From Protaetiibacter intestinalis (GTDB lineage: Bacteria > Actinomycetota > Actinomycetes > Actinomycetales > Microbacteriaceae), in contig NZ_CP032630.1 in the NCBI RefSeq assembly GCF_003627075.1, forward strand, positions 682,001 to 746,000: a DNA stretch of 64,000 nucleotides, in the 5' to 3' direction. The position numbers were made by a program, and so were the translations under genes. Shown one piece after another: positions 9,404 through 16,584 of the stretch. Below the pieces are notes generated by a model, which was given only the letters and a program-made list of their open reading frames with translations, did no database searches and was not told the origin of the DNA. Within the stretch, counting starts at the first letter, position 1, and every line of letters begins with the position of its first letter.

Positions 9404-9838
9404 CTACGAGCCGTCGGCGAATCTCCGCAGCAGTCGGGCGAGCGTGTCGAGCTCTTCGTCGCTGAAGCCGTCGAACAGTCGCGCCGCCGCCGCGCCCGTG
9501 AGTGCCCGCGCGGTGGCGAAGGCGGAGCGTCCGCTGTCGGTGAGGCTGAGGTACTCGAGCCGACGGTCCTCCGTCGAGCGTTCCCGTCGCACGTGACCGA
9601 GCTTCTGCAGGTCGGCGATCGTGCGGGTCATGCCGGCCTTGTCGCTGCCGGTCGCGCGGATCAGGTCACGTTGCGTGGAGACCTGCTCGCGGTCCAGCAG
9701 CATCATCACCCCGAAGTGTCGTCCCGTGAGACCGAGCGGGCGCAGGGCCTCGTCGAGGGCTTCGGCGGCCCGACGGTGCGACCGTCGCAACAGCAGGCCG
9801 ATCGCGAGACGGATGGGCGGAGAAGGCATCCCCGTCAT
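9404..9838 (-). CDS. MarR-family transcriptional regulator
   Basis: Winged-helix dimeric regulator of 144 residues. The MarR core is visible: GLTGRHFGVMMLL, then the recognition region QRDLIRATGSDKAGMTRTI, and the wing DRRLEYLSLTDSGR. It is divergent from a membrane protein/multicopper oxidase pair, with a 35-bp palindrome between them, so it probably represses both directions. The ATG at 9838 has no clear ribosome site. A second in-frame ATG at 9829 is an alternative, since a TAACAT -10 box lies just upstream. The inducer is unknown. Confidence 0.88.
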   Translation of the reverse strand: MTGMPSPPIRLAIGLLLRRSHRRAAEALDEALRPLGLTGRHFGVMMLLDREQVSTQRDLIRATGSDKAGMTRTIADLQKLGHVRRERSTEDRRLEYLSLTDSGRSAFATARALTGAAAARLFDGFSDEELDTLARLLRRFADGS

Positions 9839-9844
9839 TCTATG

Positions 9845-9879
9845 TTAGATTTATTTGAATCCGATTCAAATGAATCTAA
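9845..9879. promoter_or_regulatory. 35-bp palindromic operator, probably of the MarR regulator
   Basis: The arms 9845-9861 and 9863-9879 match at 16 of 17 positions around a single central base (9862). The core is TTTGAATC-C-GATTCAAA. It is strikingly AT-rich against its GC-rich surroundings, lies 6 bp from the MarR start and overlaps the AAAGGAGG ribosome site of the divergent gene. A MarR dimer bound here would block both promoters. The site is visible; the partner is inferred. Confidence 0.75.
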
Positions 9880-9892
9880 AGGAGGTCGGCCG

Positions 9893-10294
9893 GTGACCGA
9901 TAACGATCGCAGCAGCGCGCGGACGGCGCAGGGCGTCCGCTGGCCGAGGTGGGTCTTCCGGGTCACCAGCACCGCATCCGCCGTCATGCTCTTCGACCAG
10001 GCGATCTTCGCCGGACAGTTCCTCGACGGGACGTACGGGTCGCTGCACCAGCATCGGGAGAACGCCACCTACGCCGGCATCAGCGTGCTGATCTCCGCCG
10101 TCGCGGCCGTGCTCGTGCGGTGGCCGGGCGGCGGACCCTGGTGGCCGATCCTCGCGAGCCTGGGGATCTTCGGGATGATCGCGGCCCAGATCGCGCTCGG
10201 CTTCGCCCGGCTGGTCGCCATCCATGTTCCCCTCGGTGTCGCGACGATCGGGATCGCCATCCTGCTCGCCGTCTGGGCGTGGCGGCGACCGTGA
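9893..10294 (+). CDS. Small integral membrane protein (four predicted helices)
   Basis: A 133-residue membrane protein of unknown role. Hydrophobic segments lie roughly at residues 26-42, 57-73, 81-99 and 109-128, and the third to fourth junction has the LVAIHVPLGVA pattern seen in uncharacterised actinobacterial proteins. The GTG at 9893 follows AAAGGAGG with seven-base spacing. Its stop overlaps the oxidase start (GTGA), so the two are co-translated. It may anchor or serve the exported oxidase, which is only an inference from the operon. Confidence 0.8.
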   Translation: MTDNDRSSARTAQGVRWPRWVFRVTSTASAVMLFDQAIFAGQFLDGTYGSLHQHRENATYAGISVLISAVAAVLVRWPGGGPWWPILASLGIFGMIAAQIALGFARLVAIHVPLGVATIGIAILLAVWAWRRP

Positions 10295-11880
10295 CCGGAG
10301 GCGACGCGGGTCGCGGGATCTCGCGGCGGCTGTTCCTGGGCGGCACCATGCTCGCGGGCATCGGCCTGGGGGTGGGGATCCCGTTCGTCCAGGGCAGCGC
10401 AGGGTCGTCCTCGACGGGGAGCCTGCTCCGCAGCCGGCTCCCGCTCCCGGAACCGTTCACGCTGCCGTTCCGAGTTCCTCCCGTGCTGCGGCCGCGTCGT
10501 TCCGACGAGCACGCCGACTTCTACGACATCGACCAGACGGTCGCAGACGCCGCGATCATCCCGGGGGTGCGCACACCCATCTGGGGCTATCAGGGCATGT
10601 TCCCCGGCCCGACGATCGAGAGCCGTCGTGGTCGGGCCGCCATGGTAACCCACACCAACAGGCTGCCCGTCCCGACGGTCGTCCACCTTCACGGCGGGCG
10701 GACCCCGCACGACAGCGATGGCTACCCGACCGACTTCGTCTACCCCGTCGATCGCTCGTTCATGGACGAGCACGCCGGCGCGGGCGGGATGCACGGCTCC
10801 GTCATGATGGGTGATACATCCGACGGCGAGCGCGTCTACAGCTACCCGCTGGAGCAGCGTGCGGCGATGCTCTGGTACCACGACCACCGGATGGACTTCA
10901 CGGGCCCCGCGGTGTGGCGCGGGCTCGCCGGCATGCACATAGTGCGCGACGAGACGGAGGACGCACTCGGCCTGCCGTCCGGCGAGCGGGAGCTGCCCCT
11001 CATGATCACCGATCGGAGCTTCGCCGCCGACGGGTCCCTGCTCTATCCGAACGTCGACCCCACCCTGCTGGTGAAGCCGGGGGTCACGGACGCGTTCATC
11101 GCGGGCGTCCTGGGCGACGTGATGCTCGTCAACGGCACGCCGTGGCCGCAGGCGCGGGTGGCGCGGGCGAGCTACCGTCTCCGTGTCCTCAACGCGTGCA
11201 ACGCGCGGCGGCTCGACCTCCGCCTGGAGGCGCGACCCGCGCCGCAGCTCGTGCAGATCGGAACGGATGGCGGCCTCCTCGCCTCGCCGATCGCGCACGA
11301 CCACTTCGAGCTGGCGCCCGCCCAGCGCCTCGACGCCCTCGTGGACTTCTCCGGCTATCCGCCCGGAACGACGGTGACGCTGCTCAACGATTTCGGAGAC
11401 GGCAACATGTCGCAGATCATGCGCTTCATGGTCGAGGACCGGGAGGCCGAGCCCTACGCCATCCCGGACACGCTCTCCACGGTCGAACCGCTGCTCGCCC
11501 GCGACGCCGTCGCGAGGCGCACCTTCCGGTTCCGATCCGGCGACGTCGACCATCGGAAAGGCTGGCTCATCGACGGCCGCCCGTTCCGGCCGAACGACAT
11601 CGCGGCCGCCGTCGAGTTGGGCACGGTGGAGGTGTGGCGGCTGGTCGCCGACTTCCATCATCCGGTGCACATCCACCTCAACCCGTTCCAGGTGCTCTCA
11701 CGCGGCATCGGAGGTCCCGGACCGTTCGACGCCGGCTGGAAGGACACCATCGATCTGCGTCCATCCGAGGAGGCGGAGATCGCCATCCGATTCGACGGCT
11801 ACCGCGGGAAGTACGTCTTCCACTGCCACAACCTCGAGCATGAGGACATGGCGATGATGGCCAACTTCACGACCCGCTGA
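10291..11880 (+). CDS. Tat-exported multicopper oxidase
   Basis: Laccase/CueO-type multicopper oxidase of 529 residues that couples substrate oxidation to reduction of O2 to water. A twin-arginine signal (GISRRLFLGG, then a hydrophobic run) sends it out folded. Copper ligands are visible in order: HLHGG, WYHDHRMD, HPVHIHLNPFQ and HCHNLEHEDMAMM (T1 and trinuclear sites). All four motifs are intact. GTG at 10291 overlaps the upstream stop; an in-frame GTG at 10279 is an alternative. The substrate is unknown, with copper, phenols or bilirubin all possible. MarR control through 9845-9879 is likely. Confidence 0.93.
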   Translation: MTGGDAGRGISRRLFLGGTMLAGIGLGVGIPFVQGSAGSSSTGSLLRSRLPLPEPFTLPFRVPPVLRPRRSDEHADFYDIDQTVADAAIIPGVRTPIWGYQGMFPGPTIESRRGRAAMVTHTNRLPVPTVVHLHGGRTPHDSDGYPTDFVYPVDRSFMDEHAGAGGMHGSVMMGDTSDGERVYSYPLEQRAAMLWYHDHRMDFTGPAVWRGLAGMHIVRDETEDALGLPSGERELPLMITDRSFAADGSLLYPNVDPTLLVKPGVTDAFIAGVLGDVMLVNGTPWPQARVARASYRLRVLNACNARRLDLRLEARPAPQLVQIGTDGGLLASPIAHDHFELAPAQRLDALVDFSGYPPGTTVTLLNDFGDGNMSQIMRFMVEDREAEPYAIPDTLSTVEPLLARDAVARRTFRFRSGDVDHRKGWLIDGRPFRPNDIAAAVELGTVEVWRLVADFHHPVHIHLNPFQVLSRGIGGPGPFDAGWKDTIDLRPSEEAEIAIRFDGYRGKYVFHCHNLEHEDMAMMANFTTR

Positions 11881-11926
11881 CCCGCCGTCGGCTCCCCGCA
11901 CATCGAGGGCGAGCTCCGCGGTCGCG

Positions 11927-12502
11927 TCAGCCGCCGAGATCGACGTCCATCGGCGGAACCGGTGGGGGCAGGCCATCGTCGATGATCCGGATGAGCGTCG
12001 CGTAGGCACGATCATTGAGCGCATCACCCGGGAAGAACGACCCGAGCAACTCCTCGGCTTCCTCGGCGCTGGCGATGCCGTTGATCGCGAGCAGGTACGC
12101 GACGTCGTCCTCGTCACGACCGCGGCGACCTTCCATCGCCTTGAGCTTCATCGCGAGGAGGGTATCGGCGGGTGCGATCCAGACGGAGACGCTCTGGTCA
12201 TCGAGAACCGGCACCCATTCGACAGGCGACCCATACCCGGGGATGAACTTCTCGGCCGCGGAGTTGAGCCACCCCCGCATCCATCCCCGCTGGTTCGCGA
12301 TCTCGTCGATGATGGGCTGGAGCTCCGCCGCGAGGTGGATGCGCGCATCGATGTCGCCGGTCGCCGGCCGGTCGAAGTACGCCAGTCGCAGCGCGGCACC
12401 GCCGACGATGTAGATGCGAGCCCCGACGATGCCGGCTGCACGCGCGCGGGCGACGAGCTCGCGAAGCCCCCAGACGATGTCCTCCCGCTCCAGGCGTGGC
12501 AT
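11927..12502 (-). CDS. AbiEii/DUF6036-like nucleotidyltransferase, possible toxin
   Basis: A 191-residue protein with the minimal nucleotidyltransferase pattern [24 protein letters not shown] (GG...R.T.DiD) near residues 34-57, followed by LLAMKLKAMEGRRGRDEDDVAYL, as in AbiEii/MenT and DUF6036 families. Such proteins include toxins that modify tRNA. The ATG at 12502 overlaps the stop of the upstream XRE gene (ATGA); an adjacent in-frame GTG at 12505 is also possible. Second place after an autoregulated HTH gene fits a toxin-antitoxin operon, but toxicity is not proven by sequence. Confidence 0.78.
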   Translation of the reverse strand: MPRLEREDIVWGLRELVARARAAGIVGARIYIVGGAALRLAYFDRPATGDIDARIHLAAELQPIIDEIANQRGWMRGWLNSAAEKFIPGYGSPVEWVPVLDDQSVSVWIAPADTLLAMKLKAMEGRRGRDEDDVAYLLAINGIASAEEAEELLGSFFPGDALNDRAYATLIRIIDDGLPPPVPPMDVDLGG

Positions 12503-13077
12503 CACACGCTCGCCAACGTCGTCTCGTCGACGAGGATGTTGCGGCTGAGGAACTGGGGTGGCACGTCGGCGGGATCAGGAGAGACCGCATGGCGGGCGTA
12601 GTCGAGCGGGCGAGGAGCGGCGAGCGTGCGGCTGCCGTCCCGAAGCCACTCGGCTTTCGGAGCGTGAGCCGCGTCGAGCCAGTACTCCGTGACGGCAGCG
12701 AGCGCCGCATCCCACGCGTCGTCGCCCGTCGTCGCCGGCGCCGCGGCGCTGAGGATCACGCGGCCGGCGGGGTCGGAATCGGCGAGCGAATCGGAGTAGG
12801 AGAGGAAGGTGCGGAAGGCCTTGTCCGCGCGTCCCTCGGCGAGCTCGTCAGCGATCGTCGCCGCAGTATCGACACCGGTCGCACCGCGCACGGGCACGGC
12901 GATGAGGCGGTGCCCCGCACTCCTCAGAATCCGATCGAGGGTGTCGACGGTGGGCACCCGGTGCCCGCGCTCGATGAGCGACACATCGGCCTGAGCAGTG
13001 CCCGCTCGGCGCGCGAGCTCGGTCTGCGCGAGCCCTTGATCCAACCGCGCCGCCCGCAGAATCGTCGCTGCGGTCAT
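12502..13077 (-). CDS. XRE-family HTH protein, possible antitoxin/autoregulator
   Basis: A 191-residue protein with an N-terminal helix-turn-helix (LRAARLDQGLAQTELARRAG, then QADVSLIERGHRVPT) at roughly residues 7-55 and an unrecognised C-terminal domain of about 120 residues. The ATG at 13077 is preferred because GGAGGAGG lies just upstream. The longer frame to 13125 would run through a 22-bp palindrome that looks like the operator. It is co-transcribed with the nucleotidyltransferase by a 4-bp stop/start overlap. The C-terminal part probably contacts the partner protein. Confidence 0.82.
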   Translation of the reverse strand: MTAATILRAARLDQGLAQTELARRAGTAQADVSLIERGHRVPTVDTLDRILRSAGHRLIAVPVRGATGVDTAATIADELAEGRADKAFRTFLSYSDSLADSDPAGRVILSAAAPATTGDDAWDAALAAVTEYWLDAAHAPKAEWLRDGSRTLAAPRPLDYARHAVSPDPADVPPQFLSRNILVDETTLASV

Positions 13078-13096
13078 ACCCTGCACCTCCTCCGCA

Positions 13097-13118
13097 ACTA
13101 TATCGGATCCGAAATAGT
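13097..13118. promoter_or_regulatory. 22-bp palindrome, candidate operator of the XRE gene
   Basis: ACTATATCGGA is followed by TCCGAAATAGT; ten of eleven base pairs are symmetric around the central GGATCC. It sits 20 bp upstream of the chosen start and just before the ribosome site. It is AT-rich against its surroundings, as expected for an XRE autoregulatory site overlapping a promoter. Confidence 0.65.
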
Positions 13119-13282
13119 AGCGCACCCGGCGGGGGCGGGCGCGTCAGTCGCGATCGTCCCACAGGGCTGCGACATGGCGGCTGTCAGTGCCGCAGCATCC
13201 GGTTCACCGGGGTCGAGGCGTGCGCAACTGCTGGCCTTCCGCCAGCTCGTCGCGGGCCCTGCTCGGAGGGCGTCTCGGTCGG

Positions 13283-13354
13283 TGCCCCTGGAGGGACTCG
13301 AACCCCCAACCCTTTCCTTAGGACGGAACTGCTCTTCCATTGAGCTACAGAGGC
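13283..13354 (-). tRNA. tRNA-Arg (anticodon CCU)
   Basis: A full cloverleaf can be folded on the minus strand. Acceptor GCCTCTG pairs with CAGGGGC, the D arm is GCTC...GAGC, the anticodon loop GTCCTAA gives CCU, and the T arm GGGGG-TTCGAGT-CCCTC is regular. The discriminator is A and the CCA end is not encoded. It decodes AGG, a rare Arg codon in this GC-rich genome. Confidence 0.95.
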
Positions 13355-13397
13355 TGACCGCTCGAGTCTATCGAGCCCCTCCCGCGCACGGCTCTCA

Positions 13398-13468
13398 CCG
13401 CAACTCAGGAGAAGAGGCGGATTCCGTGGCACATGGAGGCGGAACGGGCCGGATCTCCTGAGTTGCGG
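13398..13468. repeat. 71-bp inverted-repeat element downstream of the CHAP gene
   Basis: CCGCAACTCAGGAGA (13398-13412) and its exact reverse complement (13454-13468) enclose a 41-bp centre. Perfect 15-bp arms with no gene inside suggest either a terminator-like structure for the CHAP gene (ending at 13497) or a small mobile palindromic element. No U-tract is present, so a plain intrinsic terminator is less likely. Confidence 0.6.
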
Positions 13469-13496
13469 AATCGCGGGGAGGCGGAGGGACGAGCGA

Positions 13497-14693
13497 TCAG
13501 CGCGGCGGGGGCGAGAGGTAGATGGCGTCGCTGGCCTGGATGACGCGCTGCCCGTAGATGTTCGGGCCCCAGTTGTACTCCTCGATCGCGACCGAGCCGT
13601 CGTCGAGCACGCCCGAGACGTAGGCGACGTGGTTCATGCCGGGGAACCAGGCCACCCATCCGGCCTGCGGCGTGGTGCTGATCGGCCAGCCGTGCTTCTC
13701 CCACTGGCGCTTCCACGAGACGGCGCTGCCGCCGCCGGGGGTGAGCGTCGACCACACGTACTTGAACGGGGCCGAGGTGGAGCCGGCGTCGCGGTTGAGG
13801 CGCCAGGCCACGAAGTCGACGCACTCGCGGTAGTAGTAGTTGAGGGGCGACAGCCCGCCACCCTGGCCGCGGGTCAGCTCGGCCGCCCACGGGTAGTCGT
13901 CGCCCATCTCCTTCGCACCGGATGCGAGGTAGGCGGCGAGGTTCTGCTGACGCAGCGCGTCGCGGTAGAGGCGCTTCAGGTCGGCGGCGCTCGTGGACTG
14001 GTAGCCGTCGCGGGCGTCGCCCGTCGCGTCGTCGCTCGAGGCGATCGCCTCGGTGTCGAGCGCGAGCACCTGGGAGCCGATCGCGGTGGTGGCGTCGGCC
14101 GCCCCGGCCGTGTAGTCGGTCGAGGCGTAGGCGGGCAGCGTGAGCGAGGCGAACAGGCCCGGCACGAAGAGCATCGCCCCCACGACGGAGAGGCGCTTGC
14201 GCACCGGATGCCGGCGCGGCGCGGTCGGGCGCGCGGCGCGCGCCTCCACGGCCGGACGGGACTCGGATGCCGGCGGGGCCGCGAAGGTCGTGAACGGCGC
14301 CGCGACGCTCGGCACCGAGGCGGCGGCCGGTCGGGGCGCCTGCGGCACGGGCGGCGCGCTCGCCGCAGCGGCCGCCTCGCGCGCGGCACGACGCGACGCG
14401 TACTGCACGCCCTCGGCCGGCGCGGATGCCACGGGCGTCACGGGCGCGGAGGGCGCCACGGGGCTCGCGGGAGTTGCGGCCACGGCACCCGCCTGTTCGC
14501 GGAGCGAACGACGCGACGGAAACTCGACATTACCGGTGACGACGGCTCCTGACGGGCGGCTCTGCGCGGGCTGCGCGGCTCCCGAGGTCTCTGCGGGGGT
14601 GGGAGTGAATCCCAGTGCCGCGAGGGTCTCGTAGTCAGTCACGTCGATAGAGGTCTTCCGGGTTGAGACGACCCGACCGACGTTACGCGACAT
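13497..14693 (-). CDS. Secreted or membrane-bound CHAP-domain peptidoglycan hydrolase
   Basis: A 398-residue protein with a C-terminal CHAP amidase/endopeptidase domain. The catalytic Cys lies in YYRECVDFVAWRLN and the His in GMNHVAYVSG, with a late EYNWGPNIYGQR. The N-terminal 170 residues are Ala/Pro-rich and contain SRRSLREQ and SRRAAREA motifs, followed by RRHPVRKRL and a hydrophobic segment (LFVPGLFASLTLPAYA) acting as anchor or internal signal. It probably cuts cell-wall peptides. The module RRHP..LPAYA...ARDGYQSTSAADL is shared with the NlpC protein at 15619-16326. The ATG lies close to a GGGGGG run; the start is moderately sure. Confidence 0.88.
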   Translation of the reverse strand: MSRNVGRVVSTRKTSIDVTDYETLAALGFTPTPAETSGAAQPAQSRPSGAVVTGNVEFPSRRSLREQAGAVAATPASPVAPSAPVTPVASAPAEGVQYASRRAAREAAAAASAPPVPQAPRPAAASVPSVAAPFTTFAAPPASESRPAVEARAARPTAPRRHPVRKRLSVVGAMLFVPGLFASLTLPAYASTDYTAGAADATTAIGSQVLALDTEAIASSDDATGDARDGYQSTSAADLKRLYRDALRQQNLAAYLASGAKEMGDDYPWAAELTRGQGGGLSPLNYYYRECVDFVAWRLNRDAGSTSAPFKYVWSTLTPGGGSAVSWKRQWEKHGWPISTTPQAGWVAWFPGMNHVAYVSGVLDDGSVAIEEYNWGPNIYGQRVIQASDAIYLSPPPR

Positions 14694-14820
14694 CCCCCCG
14701 AATGTCACGTCTTGATAACGCCACGTTTTCCGGGGCAGACAGGTCGTCCGCACAGGACTTTCCCAGGCGGGAGGTCACCCGCACGACGGAATCCGCAGGG
14801 AATCCGTACCGCATCGGGCC

Positions 14821-15321
14821 TCACGCCGCCGGCGCGAGGAACTCCTCCCACTGCGGCTGCGCGCGCTCGGCGCCCCGCACCAGCCAGGCCGTGCCGTGCG
14901 GCGGACGCGGCGCGAACCGCAGCGTCCACCCCATCTCCTGCGGGGTGCGGTCGCCCTTCACGTTGTTGCAGCGAAGGCAGCACGCCACCAGGTTCTCCCA
15001 GCTGTCGGCGCCCCCGCGCGACCGCGGCACGACATGGTCGATCGTCGACGCATGCACCCCGCAGTACGCGCAGCGCTGATCGTCGCGACGCAGCACACCG
15101 CGGCGCGACACCGGCACGGCGCGGCCGCTCGGCACCCGCACGTAGCGGCTCAGCAGGATCACCGACGGGCGATCCCACTCCCCCGACGCGGCGCGCACGG
15201 GGTGGTCGTCGTCGCACGCGACCACGACCGCCTTCCCCGACAGCACGAGCACGAGGGCTCTCTTGAACGACACGATGGCGAGCGGTTCGTAACCGGCATT
15301 GAGAACGAGGGTGGTGCGCAA
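14821..15321 (-). CDS. HNH endonuclease
   Basis: A 166-residue nuclease of the actinobacterial HNH type. It begins RTTLVLNAGYEPLAIVSFKRAL and carries CAYCGVHASTIDHVVPRSRGG, then NLVACCLRCNNVKGDRTP. The two CxxC pairs bind zinc, and H/N/H residues form the nuclease site. The TTG start at 15321 is chosen because GAGGAG precedes it at good spacing and the family begins here. The gene is common in actinobacterial core genomes and its physiological role is unclear. Upstream lie a terminator and a 33-codon ORF that may control it. Confidence 0.9.
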   Translation of the reverse strand: MRTTLVLNAGYEPLAIVSFKRALVLVLSGKAVVVACDDDHPVRAASGEWDRPSVILLSRYVRVPSGRAVPVSRRGVLRRDDQRCAYCGVHASTIDHVVPRSRGGADSWENLVACCLRCNNVKGDRTPQEMGWTLRFAPRPPHGTAWLVRGAERAQPQWEEFLAPAA

Positions 15322-15400
15322 ACGGGTCTCCTCTCGAGGGAGCCTGCACGGCTTGCAGGCCTTCGAACACCCCGGAGGCCGCGGATGCGGGCGAGAACAG

Positions 15401-15430
15401 AAAAAGGCGCCGTCGCGAACGACAGCGCCT
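15401..15430 (-). terminator. Intrinsic terminator with TTCG tetraloop
   Basis: On the minus strand, AGGCGCTGTCG (15430-15420) and CGACGGCGCCT (15415-15405) form an 11-pair stem with one wobble. A TTCG loop closes it, and a run of five T residues ends at 15401. This is a textbook intrinsic terminator. The A of the small ORF's TGA stop is the first base of the stem. Confidence 0.85.
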
Positions 15431-15531
15431 CACTCGACCGGAACGTGACAGTGCACGTCCGGCCGGCTGCTGAGCAGTATGCGGAACCGCGCGCGTGCAT
15501 CCATGGTGCGGATGCTGTGCGGCGATCGCAT
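15430..15531 (-). CDS. 33-residue ORF fused to a terminator, possible leader peptide
   Basis: Small ORF starting MRSPHSIRTM, Arg-rich in the middle, with one Cys flanked by His (VHCHV) and ending PVE. GGAGGG lies just upstream of the ATG and a possible -10 (TACTCT) lies about 40 bp further up. Its TGA overlaps the first base of an intrinsic terminator stem, upstream of the HNH endonuclease gene. This layout suggests transcription attenuation governed by translation of the peptide. It could also be an independent small protein. No family is recognised with certainty. Confidence 0.5.
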   Translation of the reverse strand: MRSPHSIRTMDARARFRILLSSRPDVHCHVPVE

Positions 15532-15618
15532 GTGCCCTCCCGAATCCGAAGGATCTCCGAGAGCCCCAGAGTAACCCCGGAGGGGGAACTTCAGGGGAAC
15601 GACACAGAAACCGTCGGC

Positions 15619-16326
15619 TCAGATCCCGTAGCGGACGAACCAGGCGTTGGAGTCCCAGATGTTGTGCACCTCGACGGTGCGGCCGGGCTTCGGCGAGTGC
15701 ACCATCGTGTTCCCGCCCATGTAGATGCCCACGTGACCGCCGCCGTCCATGACGACCAGGTCGCCCGGCAGGGCGTCCGCGCGGGCGATCAGGTGACCGC
15801 CGCCCGAGCCGCGGCCCTGCGCGCTCGAGGAGTGCGGCAGGGCGATGCCGAACTGCGCGTAGATGAACATCGTGAAGCCGGAGCAGTCGAAGCCGGCGGG
15901 CGTCGAGCCGCCGTAGACGTAGGGGATGCCCTGGTACTGGAGCGCCACCTGCACGACCTGGTCGAGGTTGAAGCTCGGGTACGGCGGGTTCGCGAGGTAG
16001 TCGCGCACGGTCGGGCCGGAGTAGGAGCGCAGCGCGGCACGCTGCGCGGCACGGCGCAGCTCGGCGGCGGAGGTGGTGGAGTAGCCGTCGCGTGCGTCGA
16101 CGGCGACGTCGGCCTCGGCGACCGCGACGGTCTGGGCGTTCTGCTCGATGAGCTGCGCGCGGGCCTCGATGGGGGCGGCCGCCTCGTTCGACGGGTTGTA
16201 CGCGTAGGCAGGAAGGGCCACGGTGGCGAACAGTCCCGGTACGACGAGGGCCACGATCGCGACGCTGCGGAGCGGGTGGCGTCGCGGGGTTCGGGCTGCG
16301 GGGACCGGCTGGGTGTGCCGGGCCAT
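15619..16326 (-). CDS. NlpC/P60-family cell-wall endopeptidase
   Basis: A 235-residue secreted hydrolase that cuts peptidoglycan stem peptides. An Arg-rich start and hydrophobic segment (VVPGLFATVALPAYAY) form a signal or anchor. The C-terminal NlpC/P60 domain has Cys148 (GFDCSGF) and His198 (GGHVGIYMGGN) plus YVYGGSTP. The stretch ARDGYSTTSAAELRR is nearly the same as in the CHAP protein next door. The ATG at 16326 gives a normal signal sequence, but no strong ribosome site is seen. A leader of about 200 bp with possible secondary structure precedes it. Confidence 0.9.
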   Translation of the reverse strand: MARHTQPVPAARTPRRHPLRSVAIVALVVPGLFATVALPAYAYNPSNEAAAPIEARAQLIEQNAQTVAVAEADVAVDARDGYSTTSAAELRRAAQRAALRSYSGPTVRDYLANPPYPSFNLDQVVQVALQYQGIPYVYGGSTPAGFDCSGFTMFIYAQFGIALPHSSSAQGRGSGGGHLIARADALPGDLVVMDGGGHVGIYMGGNTMVHSPKPGRTVEVHNIWDSNAWFVRYGI

Positions 16327-16584
16327 CTGGGTACCTGGAGTCAAGAGGTGTCTCCCGCGTCCCGGCCGCTCGAGGTGACGGCCCCATCCCTTTCGTATGT
16401 CACGTCGCCCCGCAGAGGATGGGTGAACGAGACGCCCTGCGGTGCGGCCCCCGACCGTCCTGGTGTGGTCGGAGGACTCCGCGAGTTTATGCGAGGCGCG
16501 GCGCAATGTCACATCACCGTGCCCCATTCGGGGGTGATTGTCCCCCGGATGCACGGGGGAGGAACGGATGCCGAGGGCCCGCGC
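16327..16584 (-). promoter_or_regulatory. Upstream region of the NlpC/P60 gene with repeated ATGTCAC motif
   Basis: This 258-bp gap to ideR holds no gene. ATGTCACGT (16397-16405) and ATGTCACAT (16506-16514) resemble AATGTCACGT at 14701-14710, just before the CHAP gene. CCCATCC and GGGATGG segments can pair in the transcribed leader. In actinobacteria such leaders may carry c-di-AMP (ydaO) riboswitches and MtrA boxes; I see partial resemblance only, so neither is claimed. Confidence 0.4.

Noticed and set aside
13078..13125. Upstream start for the XRE gene
   Set aside because: It would translate through a near-perfect 22-bp palindrome and the GGAGGAGG ribosome site, which instead support the start at 13077.
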